From Actinomortierella ambigua (lineage: Eukaryota > Mortierellomycota > Mortierellomycetes > Mortierellales > Mortierellaceae), in the NCBI GenBank assembly GCA_016098155.1, contig JAAAJB010000790.1:1-12779 (forward strand): 12,779 nucleotides of DNA, given 5' to 3'. The position numbers and the translations under genes were made by a program. The notes below the pieces were generated by a model, which saw only the letters and a list, made by a program, of their open reading frames with translations, did not search any database and was not told the DNA's origin. Shown here piece by piece: positions 1 through 8,503 of this stretch. The stretch's first letter is position 1. Each line of letters opens with the position of its first letter.

Positions 1-3
1 GAT

Positions 4-49
4 GGGGAGGAGGGGGAGGGGTTCGTCCGGCGGGGGGGGGGGGAAGGGG
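4..49 (+). repeat. G-run cluster with G-quadruplex potential
   Basis: Runs of G lie at 4-7, 12-16, 18-21, 32-43 (twelve in a row) and 46-49, separated by short spacers. Four or more runs of at least three G within this distance fit the usual definition of a potential G-quadruplex. Function, if any, is unknown. Confidence 0.6.
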
Positions 50-509
50 AGGCAACAATTTTTGTTTATTTTTATCATGATTTGTTCCCGTTGTACCAGA
101 GTTTGTGATTTCATAATTGGAAAGGTGTATGTTTTTTTTTGTATTTTGGCTCTGGAAAACCCCTCTCTCCCCACCACCACCCCTGCCCAAGGGCCGCCCA
201 AATAACCAAGAAACCAAAGCGCTCTCAAAGTACATACCTCGACTGTGTTCATATCAATCGTTCTTCTCACATATTAACTCATCCTCTATCTCTCTCTCTG
301 TCTTTTTCTCTGTCACTAGTGGCTCTCTCCTTAGGCCCAGGAGCTGCCAGTCAAAACCCTTGGAGGAAGCAAACTGGCGATCTCGTTGGAAAATTCGGAG
401 GAGCTTTCTAAACGGGATCAACAGAAAAGCCGATCACAAGACCAAAAAGAAGAAAACAAGGGGACGGAGCGGGGGTGGGTGGAGAGGGGGAGGAGAAGCA
501 GCCAGTAGG

Positions 510-545
510 CAGCAGCAGCGGCAGCAACAGCGGCAGCAGCAGCAG
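510..545 (+). repeat. CAG-type trinucleotide repeat (12 triplets)
   Basis: Twelve consecutive triplets are CAG, CGG or CAA, ending just before a 15-T run at 550-564. In one plus frame it would read Gln/Arg and in another Ser/Gly; on the minus strand it would read poly-Ala. The flanking frames give no recognisable protein, so I treat it as a microsatellite rather than a coding homopeptide. Confidence 0.7.
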
Positions 546-1709
546 GGCCTTTTTTTTTTTTTTTACCCGATCCCTTTTCTCTTTCGGTCTCTTCCAATAC
601 CCCCTTGAATGCAACCGCGGAGAAGTGCATTTCTTGTTGTTGTTGTTGACCCGGCGAGGATTGTGGAGGGCGCAGACATGCAAGCAGCATCCCGTTTTAC
701 AGGCACTGCCCCATTGCTCCTTTTGGAGCATGTCAGGCGACAAGGATCTGTAAAAAGGGAAACCATACATGCTTTGCTCTCTCTCCCCCCTCCCTGTCAT
801 CTCCGTCGATGCATCTTTTTTTATCTCTCGCTTTCTCGCACTTGTCTTGTCAGCAGATTTTTTTGGGTCTTTTCTCTCTTTCCCTTTTTTTTTTAAACAC
901 AAGGGGTGCAGGAACTTTAGTGTAGGGAGAGTGGAGGAGGGAGGGTTTTTGCACAGTCCCCTCACCCTCTCTCTCTCTCTTTCTCTCTGTCGATTCTTTT
1001 CCTCTGTGGTTTCTGGTTTTCCTCCTATGTCATCGTCGTCCATCCTGTTGAGATCATACTTTTTTTTTTTCCTATTCCATGTATCATTTACCCTTATCTC
1101 ATACCATCTCATGTTTTTTACCATTTCATACCCCCACTGGCGTCTTTCTCCTGGACTAGTAGTAATAAAAAAGAAAAACTACCTGGATAATCGTTGTGCA
1201 TGGGCGTGTAGCAATGGTCTCTCACTACTGTTTGAGCCCTTTTTTCCTTTGCTCTCTCTCTCTCCTCTCTCTCTGTCTCTCTTTGAATGGGCGTCACAAT
1301 CGGGGCTTGTAGTGGTGCCCAACGCCATGATAAATGCTGCCAAAGGCAAGATCCCATGCGCCTCCTAGAACGGTTTTCTGTGCAGATCCTGCAGCTGATT
1401 GATCGATGATCAGGCACAGGCACCGACCCAGGGCCGTAGAAAGATCACACGATCATGGTTTTAGGCACGTCTGTCTTTTCGCGAAGCACTAAAGTCATGT
1501 GATACAAAATCAAGGAAAACAATCAGGTGGCTTGGGCAAACACTGTGAATGGCTCGAGAGCAAAAGAAATATGTGGGTCTAGGAGAGGGGGGGAGAGGCT
1601 CGGAGAGGAGGAAAAGACACACTCAGAAAGGGTGGACTGTATAGCAGCGTGAACAAGACCCCGTTCCTATTGAGCTCTCTCCACACCCACCATCACACAC
1701 TCACTCACC

Positions 1710-3356
1710 ATGCTCAGGACCGCATTCCAGGCCCTTCGTCCCTCGGTAATGATACCCATGGACAATATCGACCACCCCGTCCACTGCGACTCCATGGAGA
1801 GTTTCAACAAGCCATTGTCCCCTCGCAACAAACCTTCTCCGACCCCTAGTGTCTCTTCTTTTTTTGCATGGACCTGATCACCTGCTCCATGCATGCACGC
1901 ATGCATGCAAGACAGTACAGGCACCAAGCCAAAAGAGAACCAGAACCCCTGGATGATACCTTGAGTGTCCAGCCTCGTGAGATGGATTCATATCGACTAA
2001 TATCTTTTTTTTTCTCGTATCTGTTCTTGTTCTACTATCCCTATTATTTTGATCCGCATCCAAAACTTGACCCGCCGCCGTTGTTGGGCTATACCTGCCA
2101 ACGATCATACTTTTGACCGACCCAATGGAACTTATTGGGCTAATCTTCTTCTAGGCTGGACTCAACGCCATCGGTATGGATCACTCACGCTTTCATCAAT
2201 GATCTGATCAGAGCCTAGAATGATAGCGTCGCCACCAAATCTGTTGAATGGTGCTTCGTTTGTTTCTTTGTATTGAAGGATGTCCTGCTCCGATGTCGTT
2301 TTTTTTTCCCAAATACTCATCCTCTCCTCTCTTCTTCTTCTTTTGTTTTTCTTCTGTTGAATCTTTTTTCCCATTCTAGCCGCCTCTCGCTTCTCGACCG
2401 TTTCCAGGACATTGGCACAGGCAACAGACTCTACCACATCAGCACCAGCTACACCACCAGCACCACCAGCAGAACCCACATCGACCTCGACGGAGACAGT
2501 CGCCACCACCCCTTCAGAGTCGACGACACTTGCTGCTGCTGCTGCTGCTGCCAGCCCATTCGACACGCCCTTGCAAGCATGGCTCCGTGATTTGAAGACA
2601 AACGAGCCCAAGGACCTGCTGTCGATCAAGCGACAAGTCTTTGGCGCACCCCTTCGCAAGGACATTCTGCACCGTGTCGTGGTCTGGCAGCGCGATGCCG
2701 AGCGCCAGGGCACACACTCGACAAAGGGCCGGAGCGAGGTCAGCGGCACGACCAAGAAGGCTGCCCCACAGAAGGGACGTGGTGCTGCCCGTGTTGGTTC
2801 GCTGAGAGCGCCTCAGCGTCGTGGAGGTAAAAAAAAAAAAAAGAGAGAGAAAGAAAGATGAAGAAGAAGAAGAAGAAGAAGAAAAGACAAACGACAGAGT
2901 CATTGCTGTATTTCTTTTATTCTTTCTAACATGTTCTTTTTTTCCTTTTTATCTTTGTTTTCTTTTCTTCCCTTCTTTCAATAAGGTGGAATCGTGTTTG
3001 GCCCCAAGCCTCGCGACCATTCCAGCGAGCTGCCTAAAAAGGTGCAGCTGATGGGTCTGCGCGTGGCGCTGTCGACAAAGTACGCGCAGGATCAGCTGGT
3101 GATTGTGGACTCGCTCACAAGCCTGGACTCGCACAAGACGCGCGACTTTGCGCGCCTGCAGCGCCAACATGGCTGGGACTCGCTCTTTGTGGTCTCGTCC
3201 AAGGAGAACGACGACCTGGCCAAGGCCACGCAGAACTTGCAGTCGGTCGATGTCGCTCTGATGCAGGAGGCGGACGTCTTGCGGTTGCTCAAGCATGAGT
3301 TTGTTGTCTTGGATCGCGCTTCGCTGCGTTACTTGGAGAAGAAGCTGTCGATTTAA
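1710..3356 (+). CDS. YML6: Mitochondrial large-subunit ribosomal protein uL4m (Yml6/MRPL4 family)
   Basis: This is a structural protein of the mitochondrial 54S/39S large ribosomal subunit; uL4 proteins bind 23S-type rRNA and send a loop to the exit tunnel. Four exons can be assembled: 1710-1745, 2155-2173, 2380-2826 and 2986-3356. They give 873 nt (290 aa) with all phases matching. Residues 1 to about 30 form an Arg/Ser/Ala-rich, acid-free presequence beginning MLRTAFQALRPS, as expected for mitochondrial import. Residues ~32-77 are a Thr/Ser/Pro/Ala linker with seven Ala in a row. The uL4 core starts near residue 105 (VFGAPLRKDILHRVVVWQ). The family signature KGRGAARVGSLRAPQRRGG, then GIVFGPKPRDHS, lies at ~150-180 and is interrupted by intron 3. 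In this frame there is no ATG near the start of exon 3, which is why upstream exons are required. The exon 3-4 core is secure; exons 1 and 2 are inferred from splice sites, phase and presequence character. The gene converges with QCR10. Confidence 0.93.
1746..2154 (+). other. Intron 1 of uL4m (409 bp)
   Basis: The donor is GTAATG after codon 12 and the acceptor is TTCTTCTAG, preceded by a possible branch sequence CTAAT at 2140-2144. It is a phase-0 intron. It contains a near-perfect CATGCATGC / GCATGCATG inverted repeat at 1888-1907 with a 2-nt spacer. The boundaries are predictions, not transcript-supported. Confidence 0.75.
2174..2379 (+). other. Intron 2 of uL4m (206 bp)
   Basis: The donor is GTATGG following the 19-nt exon 2155-2173; the acceptor is CATTCTAG after a T-rich tract. 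It is a phase-1 intron: the single G left by exon 2 joins CC of exon 3 to make an Ala codon and keeps the presequence open. Confidence 0.75.
2827..2985 (+). other. Intron 3 of uL4m (159 bp)
   Basis: The donor is GTAAAA (followed by a run of 14 A) and the acceptor is CAATAAG. Removal restores RRGGGIVFGP, the most conserved stretch of the uL4 family, so the boundaries are well supported. The intron carries a (GAA)n microsatellite at about 2860-2885. Confidence 0.93.
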
Positions 3357-3677
3357 AGAACTGTACTTTTGTTCTTTTCTATTTCTTTTTTTCAATGGTC
3401 CTTTGATAAACAACAATAGCCGCAACATACAAAGCAACAAAAAAAAAGGACTTTTTTTTTTATACAATCAGATGTAGAGTTGGCGACACCCTTTTTCTCT
3501 TTTCCTTTACATTAGAATCATTGCATGGTTGGATAATCCCCAAGAAAATAACATTTTTAAACAACTTTGATGTTTATGAATGTGAAAGAGTCTTTTTTTT
3601 TTACTGGCGTCTATCGAACATCGTTATGAGAGGAAAGAAAATGAGGGTAGGACAAGGTGATGATGGGTTAAAGAAGC
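3357..3677. other. Convergent 3' spacer between uL4m and QCR10
   Basis: These 321 bp separate the two stop codons and must hold both 3' UTRs. The sequence is AT-rich with several T- and A-runs. No gene or clear canonical AATAAA signal was seen. One candidate on the minus strand is AATAAG overlapping the QCR10 stop. Overlapping transcripts from the two genes are plausible. Confidence 0.6.
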
Positions 3678-4453
3678 TTATTGGGCCTCATCCTCCTTGC
3701 GGTAAGCAGCCCAGTAGTCGCCAACGACAGGGAGCTTGGAGAAGACGTCGGTCTTGCCGCGAGGAATGCACTCGACGATGAAGAGAACAGCAGCACCGCT
3801 AGCAACACCGAAGCGGGCAGCGGCAGCAGACCTATATAGGATGGGTTTGGTTGAATGATACCAAGATGTGTAAGTCTAGGAATCGTACCATGAGTGCACA
3901 AAAAGACGAACAACAACAACAACAACAACAACGAATAGAAGAGGTGGCCGAGAGACGATATGGCGGTGGATGTTGAGTGTCATGTTCGCCTCCTCCTGTT
4001 AGTCCTGACAAGTGGGGGTGGGTGTGTTGAGCAGCATATTATGATCCGGTATACCCCAATTGGGGCGACATAAGAATAGGCCTCCCTTTGTATGAGGCGA
4101 CGGAAGGCGCGAAGATAGGGTGGTGAGAGGGGAAACTGAGAACTACAGGAACAAGTCTCTTCAAGTCCTGGTAGCACGATCTACAAAGGACGGACGACTA
4201 GAGATGAGCCGTGTAGGGGGGGTCGCGCATTGTTGTCGGATTCGATGCATCCCATTGATTCCGGTGAGACTGAATTGCTCGGATTTCTCTCCGAAGTCCA
4301 TTTTTGTCCGATGACATTTCCAATGGATGAGAAGGGAAAAGGGGGGGATTTGTGGATTGAATTTGGCATGGATGAGACGCACCAGCGGCGGACGTTCTCG
4401 GGGTTAGCGCCGAGGACGCGAGTGGAGTAGGTGACGATGCGAGGACCAGCCAT
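3678..4453 (-). CDS. QCR10: Cytochrome b-c1 complex subunit 10 (QCR10, complex III)
   Basis: This is the smallest accessory subunit of ubiquinol-cytochrome c oxidoreductase in the inner mitochondrial membrane; in yeast it lies beside the Rieske protein and helps stabilise it. Two exons, 4453-4383 and 3831-3678 (minus strand), join in phase across a Trp codon (TG|G) to give 74 aa; the yeast protein is 77 aa. Visible features are a short N-terminal matrix segment (MAGPRIVTYSTRVLGANPENVRRW) and one hydrophobic membrane span at about residues 31-46 (FGVASGAAVLFIVECI). After the span comes IPRGKTDVFSKLPVVGDYW, the typical family pattern of Pro-Arg/Lys, then D(I/V)xxK(I/L)P(V/L)(V/I)G. The ATG at 4453 is the first in the frame and is followed immediately by conserved residues. 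No separate cleavable presequence is apparent, as is usual for this family. It shares a convergent arrangement with uL4m. Family assignment is from motif and size only. Confidence 0.88.
3832..4382 (-). other. Intron of QCR10 (551 bp)
   Basis: On the minus strand the donor is GTGCGT and the acceptor CCTATATAG. The phase-2 join makes TGG and leaves a continuous family-like protein, so no middle exon is needed. The intron is more than twice the length of the coding sequence. It contains a (CAA)n microsatellite at about 3911-3932 and a perfect 12-bp palindrome CCCCAATTGGGG at 4054-4065. No snoRNA C/D-box pair was recognised in it. Confidence 0.82.
4054..4065. repeat. Perfect 12-bp palindrome in QCR10 intron
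   Basis: CCCCAATTGGGG is fully self-complementary. It lies inside the QCR10 intron. It could be a dimeric transcription-factor site, but nothing in the sequence identifies a factor. Confidence 0.5.
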
Positions 4454-4518
4454 TGTGGATATTGGAGGAGGAGGAGGGGATGGAGGGGGGGAGAATACGA
4501 GAGCGAATGCGATCGGAA

Positions 4519-4559
4519 ACACTGAGTGAGTGGTTGGTTGCTGTCCCTTCACTCAGTGT
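4519..4559. promoter_or_regulatory. Inverted repeat ACACTGAGTGA upstream of QCR10
   Basis: Two exact 11-bp arms, 4519-4529 and 4549-4559, are separated by 19 nt and lie 66-106 bp upstream of the QCR10 ATG. A closely related palindrome occurs at 5894-5906. The position suits a promoter or 5' leader element. The core TGAGTGA resembles AP-1/Gcn4 half sites only loosely, so factor identity is unknown. Confidence 0.45.
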
Positions 4560-5597
4560 CAGAGCTCGGTTGTGGGTGGCTTGGTGCTTTGGCCCCCTCT
4601 CTCTCTCTCCTCCGCCCAGACGAATGTCTCAACTGCCCCTTTCCGAAAACAATATCTGAGCCAGAGTGAAGAAGAGAGAGCGGGAGAGAGAGGCACGCGC
4701 GCGTGTTCTATTATACCTTTGGGGTGGTGGGGATCACAACCCTTGTCCAGTCGAGACCACGAGCATGGATGGTGCCAAGCTGGATGCCTACACGCCACAG
4801 AAGAAAAAAAGAACAAGCACTCCATGACATCGTATTCCCCCCCCTCCCCTTTCTGCTGCCTTTGTGTATGTGTTCCCTCCGTTCCTTCTTTTTGCGTCAT
4901 GAGCAGTAGAGCAAAAGCTACTCTGTCGTCCTTCCTTCCCTTGGAATGAATAATGTGGTCAGCCATTTCCATGCGACGGACGGATACGCGTGTTTCCCTT
5001 CGTGCGCGCGATCATGTGGAACACGCCCTCATTGTCCTGTTCGTGTTGTGTGAGTGCAGCGTGTTGTTGCTATTGTCCAATCTGGTGGAAGATGAATATT
5101 TCATCCAGCAGGCGGCGAGGGGGAGCGCGTCAGCACTCTACCCAACCAAGATGGACAACACGGGAACACGGGATAGAAAGATGTGGATTGGTCTACACCC
5201 ATCTGCTGGTTGTCAAGACTGGAGGCGCATCCTATCCATCCCCGTACCATTTCGTGTTATGCGTGTGAGAATGGGTGTGTGTGTGTGTGACGTGTACCTC
5301 AATCTTCTCTGTCTGCTTCCGGGAGCTGTTCACGCGCGACAGGGTGTCCCATGGTATATATTATTGTCTTGCTGCTGTTTAAGGCTGAAGAGAAAGAGTC
5401 AAGGCGAGATCCGATGCCCTTTGTGATCTCAAGGAATGGTTGGTTCGAGAAGCCACGAGTGAAGGTCGAGTTGATGACGAGGAAGGGGAGGGGGGAAATG
5501 AACCCCATCTCGCCATGGGCAGACTGACCAGATTGACACACTGACTGACAGACAAGCTTACGTTCCTTCCTCTTTGCAGCGCGAACTGGCTGGCTGG

Positions 5598-5832
5598 CCC
5601 TTTTTTTTGCTTTTCTCTCTTTCTCTCTTTTTTTGCCCCTCTTTCTTGCACACATCATCATCCTTGTCATCCATCCTCCTTCCTCCTTCCTCTTCTCCTT
5701 TCCTCCCCTTCCTCCTCATCCTCTCCCCTCTCCCTCTCCCTCTCAAAGGTACCCATCCAGCCATCATCCTTCCATCTATACACATCTATACATCTCATCC
5801 ATCCATCTCATCCATCCATCCTTCAATCCATC
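5598..5832 (+). repeat. Long polypyrimidine tract grading into CCAT microsatellite
   Basis: From about 5598 to 5746 the plus strand is almost entirely C and T, with only scattered purines. From about 5750 to 5832 it becomes imperfect ATCC/CCATC tetranucleotide repeats. Open frames through it give only Ser/Leu/Pro/Phe or His/Pro/Ser runs and are not credible genes. Such tracts can form triplex DNA or serve as nucleosome-poor promoter DNA. Confidence 0.75.
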
Positions 5833-5856
5833 GTCACAAACACTGTTTCTCTGCTG

Positions 5857-5906
5857 GGCTGAGCCATGATCTCAGCCTAGGCCCATAATCTCCATCACTG
5901 AGTGAT
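5857..5906. promoter_or_regulatory. Paired palindromes in the divergent promoter region
   Basis: GGCTGAG (5857-5863) and CTCAGCC (5871-5877) form a 7-bp stem with a 7-nt loop. Seventeen bases later ATCACTGAGTGAT (5894-5906) is an odd palindrome about a central G. Its core is shared with the inverted repeat next to QCR10. I infer a regulatory role from symmetry and recurrence only. Confidence 0.4.
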
Positions 5907-6684
5907 GCATTCTCTTTCAGTCAATGCTGTTGGGTTTTGCCTCTGCTCAGGATCCAATCCTGCATTTATCCCTTCTTCGGGTCAGAGAAGTCAGTCATTG
6001 TGCTCTCCTCTCTCTCTCTCTTTCTCTCTCTCCCTCACCCCCCCCCCTCTTTCCTCCTCCTCCCCTTGAGACACAGGGAGGCAACGTCCTGTGGGCGGTG
6101 GCTAGTATTGGCTCATGTACAAACTTGCACCCCCAAACACTCCCCCCCCCACTGATTTCCTTCTCCCCGAGTCTTTGAAAAGGGAGAGAGAGAGGGAGGA
6201 GAAGGAGCGAGAGAATGATGAGAAGGGGGGGTGGTGTGGTGTGATGACAGCGAGTTTGTATACTGTTGACACGGCACCGCCTCGCCCAACAAAAAAAAAC
6301 GCCCTTCCAATCAATGGCACCAATAGAGGTGTGGCATTCAGCTCTAATGGTCTAGCCAGCCTCTTTCTCTCTTTCCTCTTTCTCTCTTGTTGGCTCGAGG
6401 GATGGATTCATGCTGAATCCACAGTGTTGTCTGGAACGTAGCGAGCAAGTTCAGGAGAGAACAAAAGACGGAGAGCAAAAGGGAAGGGGGTGCGATACGT
6501 CGTGGGGAGAGAGAGAGAGGAGAGTGAAGAAGAGGAGGAGGAAGAGCCAAACAATCAAAAAAGATCGGATGCATTGGGGAAACCCTACTTGGCTAATGTG
6601 GGGAACCCCGGACGCGCAAAGGACACTACCCTTCCCACCCACTCACACGAGGTGTCGAAATGCGATTGCATCCTCGTGGTTGTT

Positions 6685-6797
6685 GTGCGTCAATAATATA
6701 CTTTCTCAGACACTCATTCCCACACACCCTCCATCTCTTGCTCTCCTTCATTAACCATTGTGCTCTTTTGTTTTGTTATGTTTCCTCTCCCTGTTAG
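6685..6797 (+). other. Possible 5' UTR intron of the PP2A gene
   Basis: A T/C-rich stretch ending CCCTGTTAG at 6797 lies 13 nt before the PP2A ATG and looks like a splice acceptor, with CATTAAC upstream as a possible branch site. GTGCGT at 6685-6690, the same hexamer used as QCR10 donor, would make a 113-bp intron. Other donors are possible. Speculative without cDNA. Confidence 0.25.
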
Positions 6798-6810
6798 ACT
6801 ATAATCAATT

Positions 6811-8503
6811 ATGGCGACTGTTACTGATGTGGGTGATGTCGAAGGCTGGATCCAGACCCTGATGCAGTGCAAGCAGCTGCCAGAGGCTGACGTCAAGAAG
6901 CTCTGCGAGAAGGTAAAACCCGGCACCTTTTTTTTTGTACTATGCACCCTGCACCAACCAATGATAGCCTATCAATGGGCAGAAGGAGAGAAGGATGCTG
7001 CAACATTCAGAACAACAAGACAACACAGGAAGCAAGAAACACAATTTCTATTCGGAAACCATAGCAAAGAACGGGAAAGATGGAAGAGCATTATATGCAT
7101 AGGCTGCCTTGTGACAATTGTACGACAAAAAATTAGATGACTCGGAGCAAAACACATCTATCGTCATCGGCTTAGTTCTCCCATGCCATCCAGGGCCAAA
7201 GACGGGGGGAAAAAAAGCTATCGCATCGACCATCTAGCTCTGTCCCACCTTCCCATCCCACCCACACACTTGCACTGCCTCGTTATGGCATAGGTGTGTG
7301 TGTGTGTGGAGGGGGGGAGGAGAAGACATACCAAAGTGACACACGTCCAAGCACAGGCCACGACACGTATTGGTAGTTTTGCGCGAGACAGGCAGCGACG
7401 ACACGGTCAGACCCAGGATACCACCACCTCCCTTCCCTCCCTCCCTCCCGTATATTCCTCCTTGGGCATGTAGGGGACACCAGATTAATCATTGTCAATG
7501 ACGTCTTCTTCGTCTTCCTTGTCATTTCCTCTAGGCGCGCGAGATCTTGATGGAAGAGTCCAATGTCCAGCCTGTTCGCTGCCCTGTGACGGTCTGCGGT
7601 GATATCCACGGCCAGTTTCACGACTTGATGGAGCTCTTCCGCATTGGAGGCAACTCTCCCGACACCAACTATCTCTTCATGGGCGACTATGTTGACCGTG
7701 GCTACTACTCTGTTGAGACTGTGACGCTGCTGGTGGCCCTGAAGGTCCGCTACAAGGACCGAGTGACGATTCTCCGTGGCAACCACGAGTCGCGCCAGAT
7801 CACACAAGTCTATGGTTTCTACGACGAGTGCCTCCGGAAATATGGCAACGCCAACGTGTGGAAGTCGTTCACGGATCTGTTTGACTACCTGCCCCTCACA
7901 GCGCTCATCGAGGAGCAAATCTTTTGTCTGCACGGTGGTCTGTCGCCCTCGATCGACTCGCTGGACCACATTCGCTCGCTGGACCGTATCCAGGAAGTGC
8001 CCCACGAGGGCCCCATGTGCGACCTGCTGTGGTCGGACCCCGACGACCGCTGTGGCTGGGGCATCTCGCCCCGAGGTGCTGGTTACACCTTTGGACAGGA
8101 TGTATCAGAGACGTTCAACCACAACAACGGTCTGACACTCATTGCACGAGCCCATCAGCTGGTCATGGAGGGCTACAACTGGTGCCAGGACCGGAATGTC
8201 GTCACCATCTTCTCGGCGCCAAACTACTGCTACCGATGCGGTAACCAGGCTGCCATCATGGAGATTGACGAGCACCTGAAGTATACCTTGTAAGTCCATC
8301 GCGCCTATTGACTCGTGCATGTAGAGAGAGAGAGAGAGAGAGAGAAAGCATGTAATTGGTAATGCGACGTTTACTTACTCGTCGTGTCTTGCATCTCTTT
8401 GTGCGTTTATCTTTTTTTTTCTTCCTCTAGCCTTCAATTCGATCCAGCTCCTCGACGTGGCGAACCCCATGTCAGCCGCCATGTTCCCGACTACTTCCTG
8501 TAA
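6811..8503 (+). CDS. PPH21: Serine/threonine protein phosphatase 2A catalytic subunit
   Basis: This is the catalytic (C) subunit of PP2A, a dimetal phosphatase that removes phosphate from Ser/Thr in many cytosolic and nuclear substrates. It works as a heterotrimer with an A scaffold and a B regulatory subunit. Exons 6811-6912, 7535-8289 and 8431-8503 join to 930 nt, 309 aa, the same length as human PP2A-C and collinear with it. Signature blocks are all present: GDIHGQ (Asp57, His59), GDYVDRG (Asp85), LRGNHE (Asn117, His118), the conserved His167 (LHGG) and RAH (His241), and [11 protein letters not shown]. The tail [13 protein letters not shown] keeps Tyr307 and the terminal Leu309 that is methylated in other eukaryotes. 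It has Val where animals have the phosphorylatable Thr304. The short N-terminus matches animal and fission-yeast forms, not the long extension of budding-yeast Pph21. The ATG at 6811 follows a CA/AT-rich leader. Confidence 0.98.
6913..7534 (+). other. Intron 1 of PP2A catalytic gene (622 bp)
   Basis: The donor is GTAAAA after LCEK and the acceptor TTTCCTCTAG before AREIL. It is phase 0, and removal gives the family's CEK-A-REIL junction without insertion or loss, so no further exon lies inside. It contains a (GT)n run near 7293-7308 and a CCCT-rich tract near 7430-7448. I looked for intronic C/D snoRNA boxes and saw no convincing pair. Confidence 0.96.
8290..8430 (+). other. Intron 2 of PP2A catalytic gene (141 bp)
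   Basis: The donor is consensus GTAAGT and the acceptor TTCCTCTAG. It is phase 2: TT joined to C gives Phe in [14 protein letters not shown], matching the family. It carries an (AG)11 microsatellite at 8323-8344. Retention would stop translation at a TAA within the donor, giving a protein lacking the regulatory tail. Confidence 0.96.

Larger units (their letters stand above)
1..1709. other. Upstream non-coding region, no supported gene
   Basis: I find no convincing gene here. The stretch is dominated by low-complexity DNA: G-runs at the left edge, CT-rich tracts (around 285-312, 964-990 and 1250-1282), poly-T runs (550-564 among them) and a CAG-type repeat. Open frames exist on both strands, but their products are runs of Ser/Leu/Phe or Arg/Lys/Glu imposed by the skewed base composition. 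They lack the G/C-ending codon preference seen in the four real genes. The right end, roughly 1620-1709, is the likely promoter and 5' leader of the uL4m gene: it is CA/CT-rich and runs directly into that ATG. An exon of a gene lying mostly outside the window cannot be excluded. Confidence 0.55.
4454..6810. other. Divergent intergenic region between QCR10 and PP2A catalytic gene
   Basis: These 2,357 bp lie between two divergent start codons and must contain both promoters and 5' leaders. I found no convincing gene. The longest open frame (4953-5426, 157 codons) has a Cys/Leu/Val-rich product without recognisable motif and no coding-type codon bias. Contents include an inverted repeat (4519-4559), a (GT)n run (5275-5289), a polypyrimidine tract (about 5598-5746), CCAT repeats and two small palindromes (5857-5906). 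A CTGTTAG acceptor-like site at 6791-6797 sits just before the PP2A ATG. Confidence 0.6.

Noticed and set aside
336..510. Possible plus-strand exon after CTCTCCTTAG, about 57 codons from AQELPVKTLGG onward
   Set aside because: It has an acceptor-like start and a plausible composition, but no donor or upstream exon, no recognisable family, and weak third-position G/C bias; the purine-rich sequence alone explains the Lys/Glu/Gln content.
408..1124. 238-codon open frame on the minus strand
   Set aside because: The product is Arg/Lys/Glu repeats, poly-Lys and poly-Leu from CT tracts and the CAG-type repeat; no domain.
2412..2861. Reading the uL4m exon as a standalone protein starting at 2412
   Set aside because: Position 2412 is TTG, not ATG; the true protein needs upstream exons, and the frame runs past the donor into a poly-A intron.
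4953..5426. 157-codon open frame on the plus strand
   Set aside because: Cys/Leu/Val-rich with no motif, overlaps a second open frame and a GT repeat, and codons are unlike those of the four real genes. Possible but unsupported.
5441..5455. GGTTCGAGAAG resembling a tRNA B box
   Set aside because: It lacks the final CC of the box and there is no A box or cloverleaf around it; no tRNA was found anywhere in the window.
7283..8005. 240-codon minus-strand open frame opposite the PP2A gene
   Set aside because: It is the antisense shadow of a highly conserved PP2A exon with strong third-position bias.
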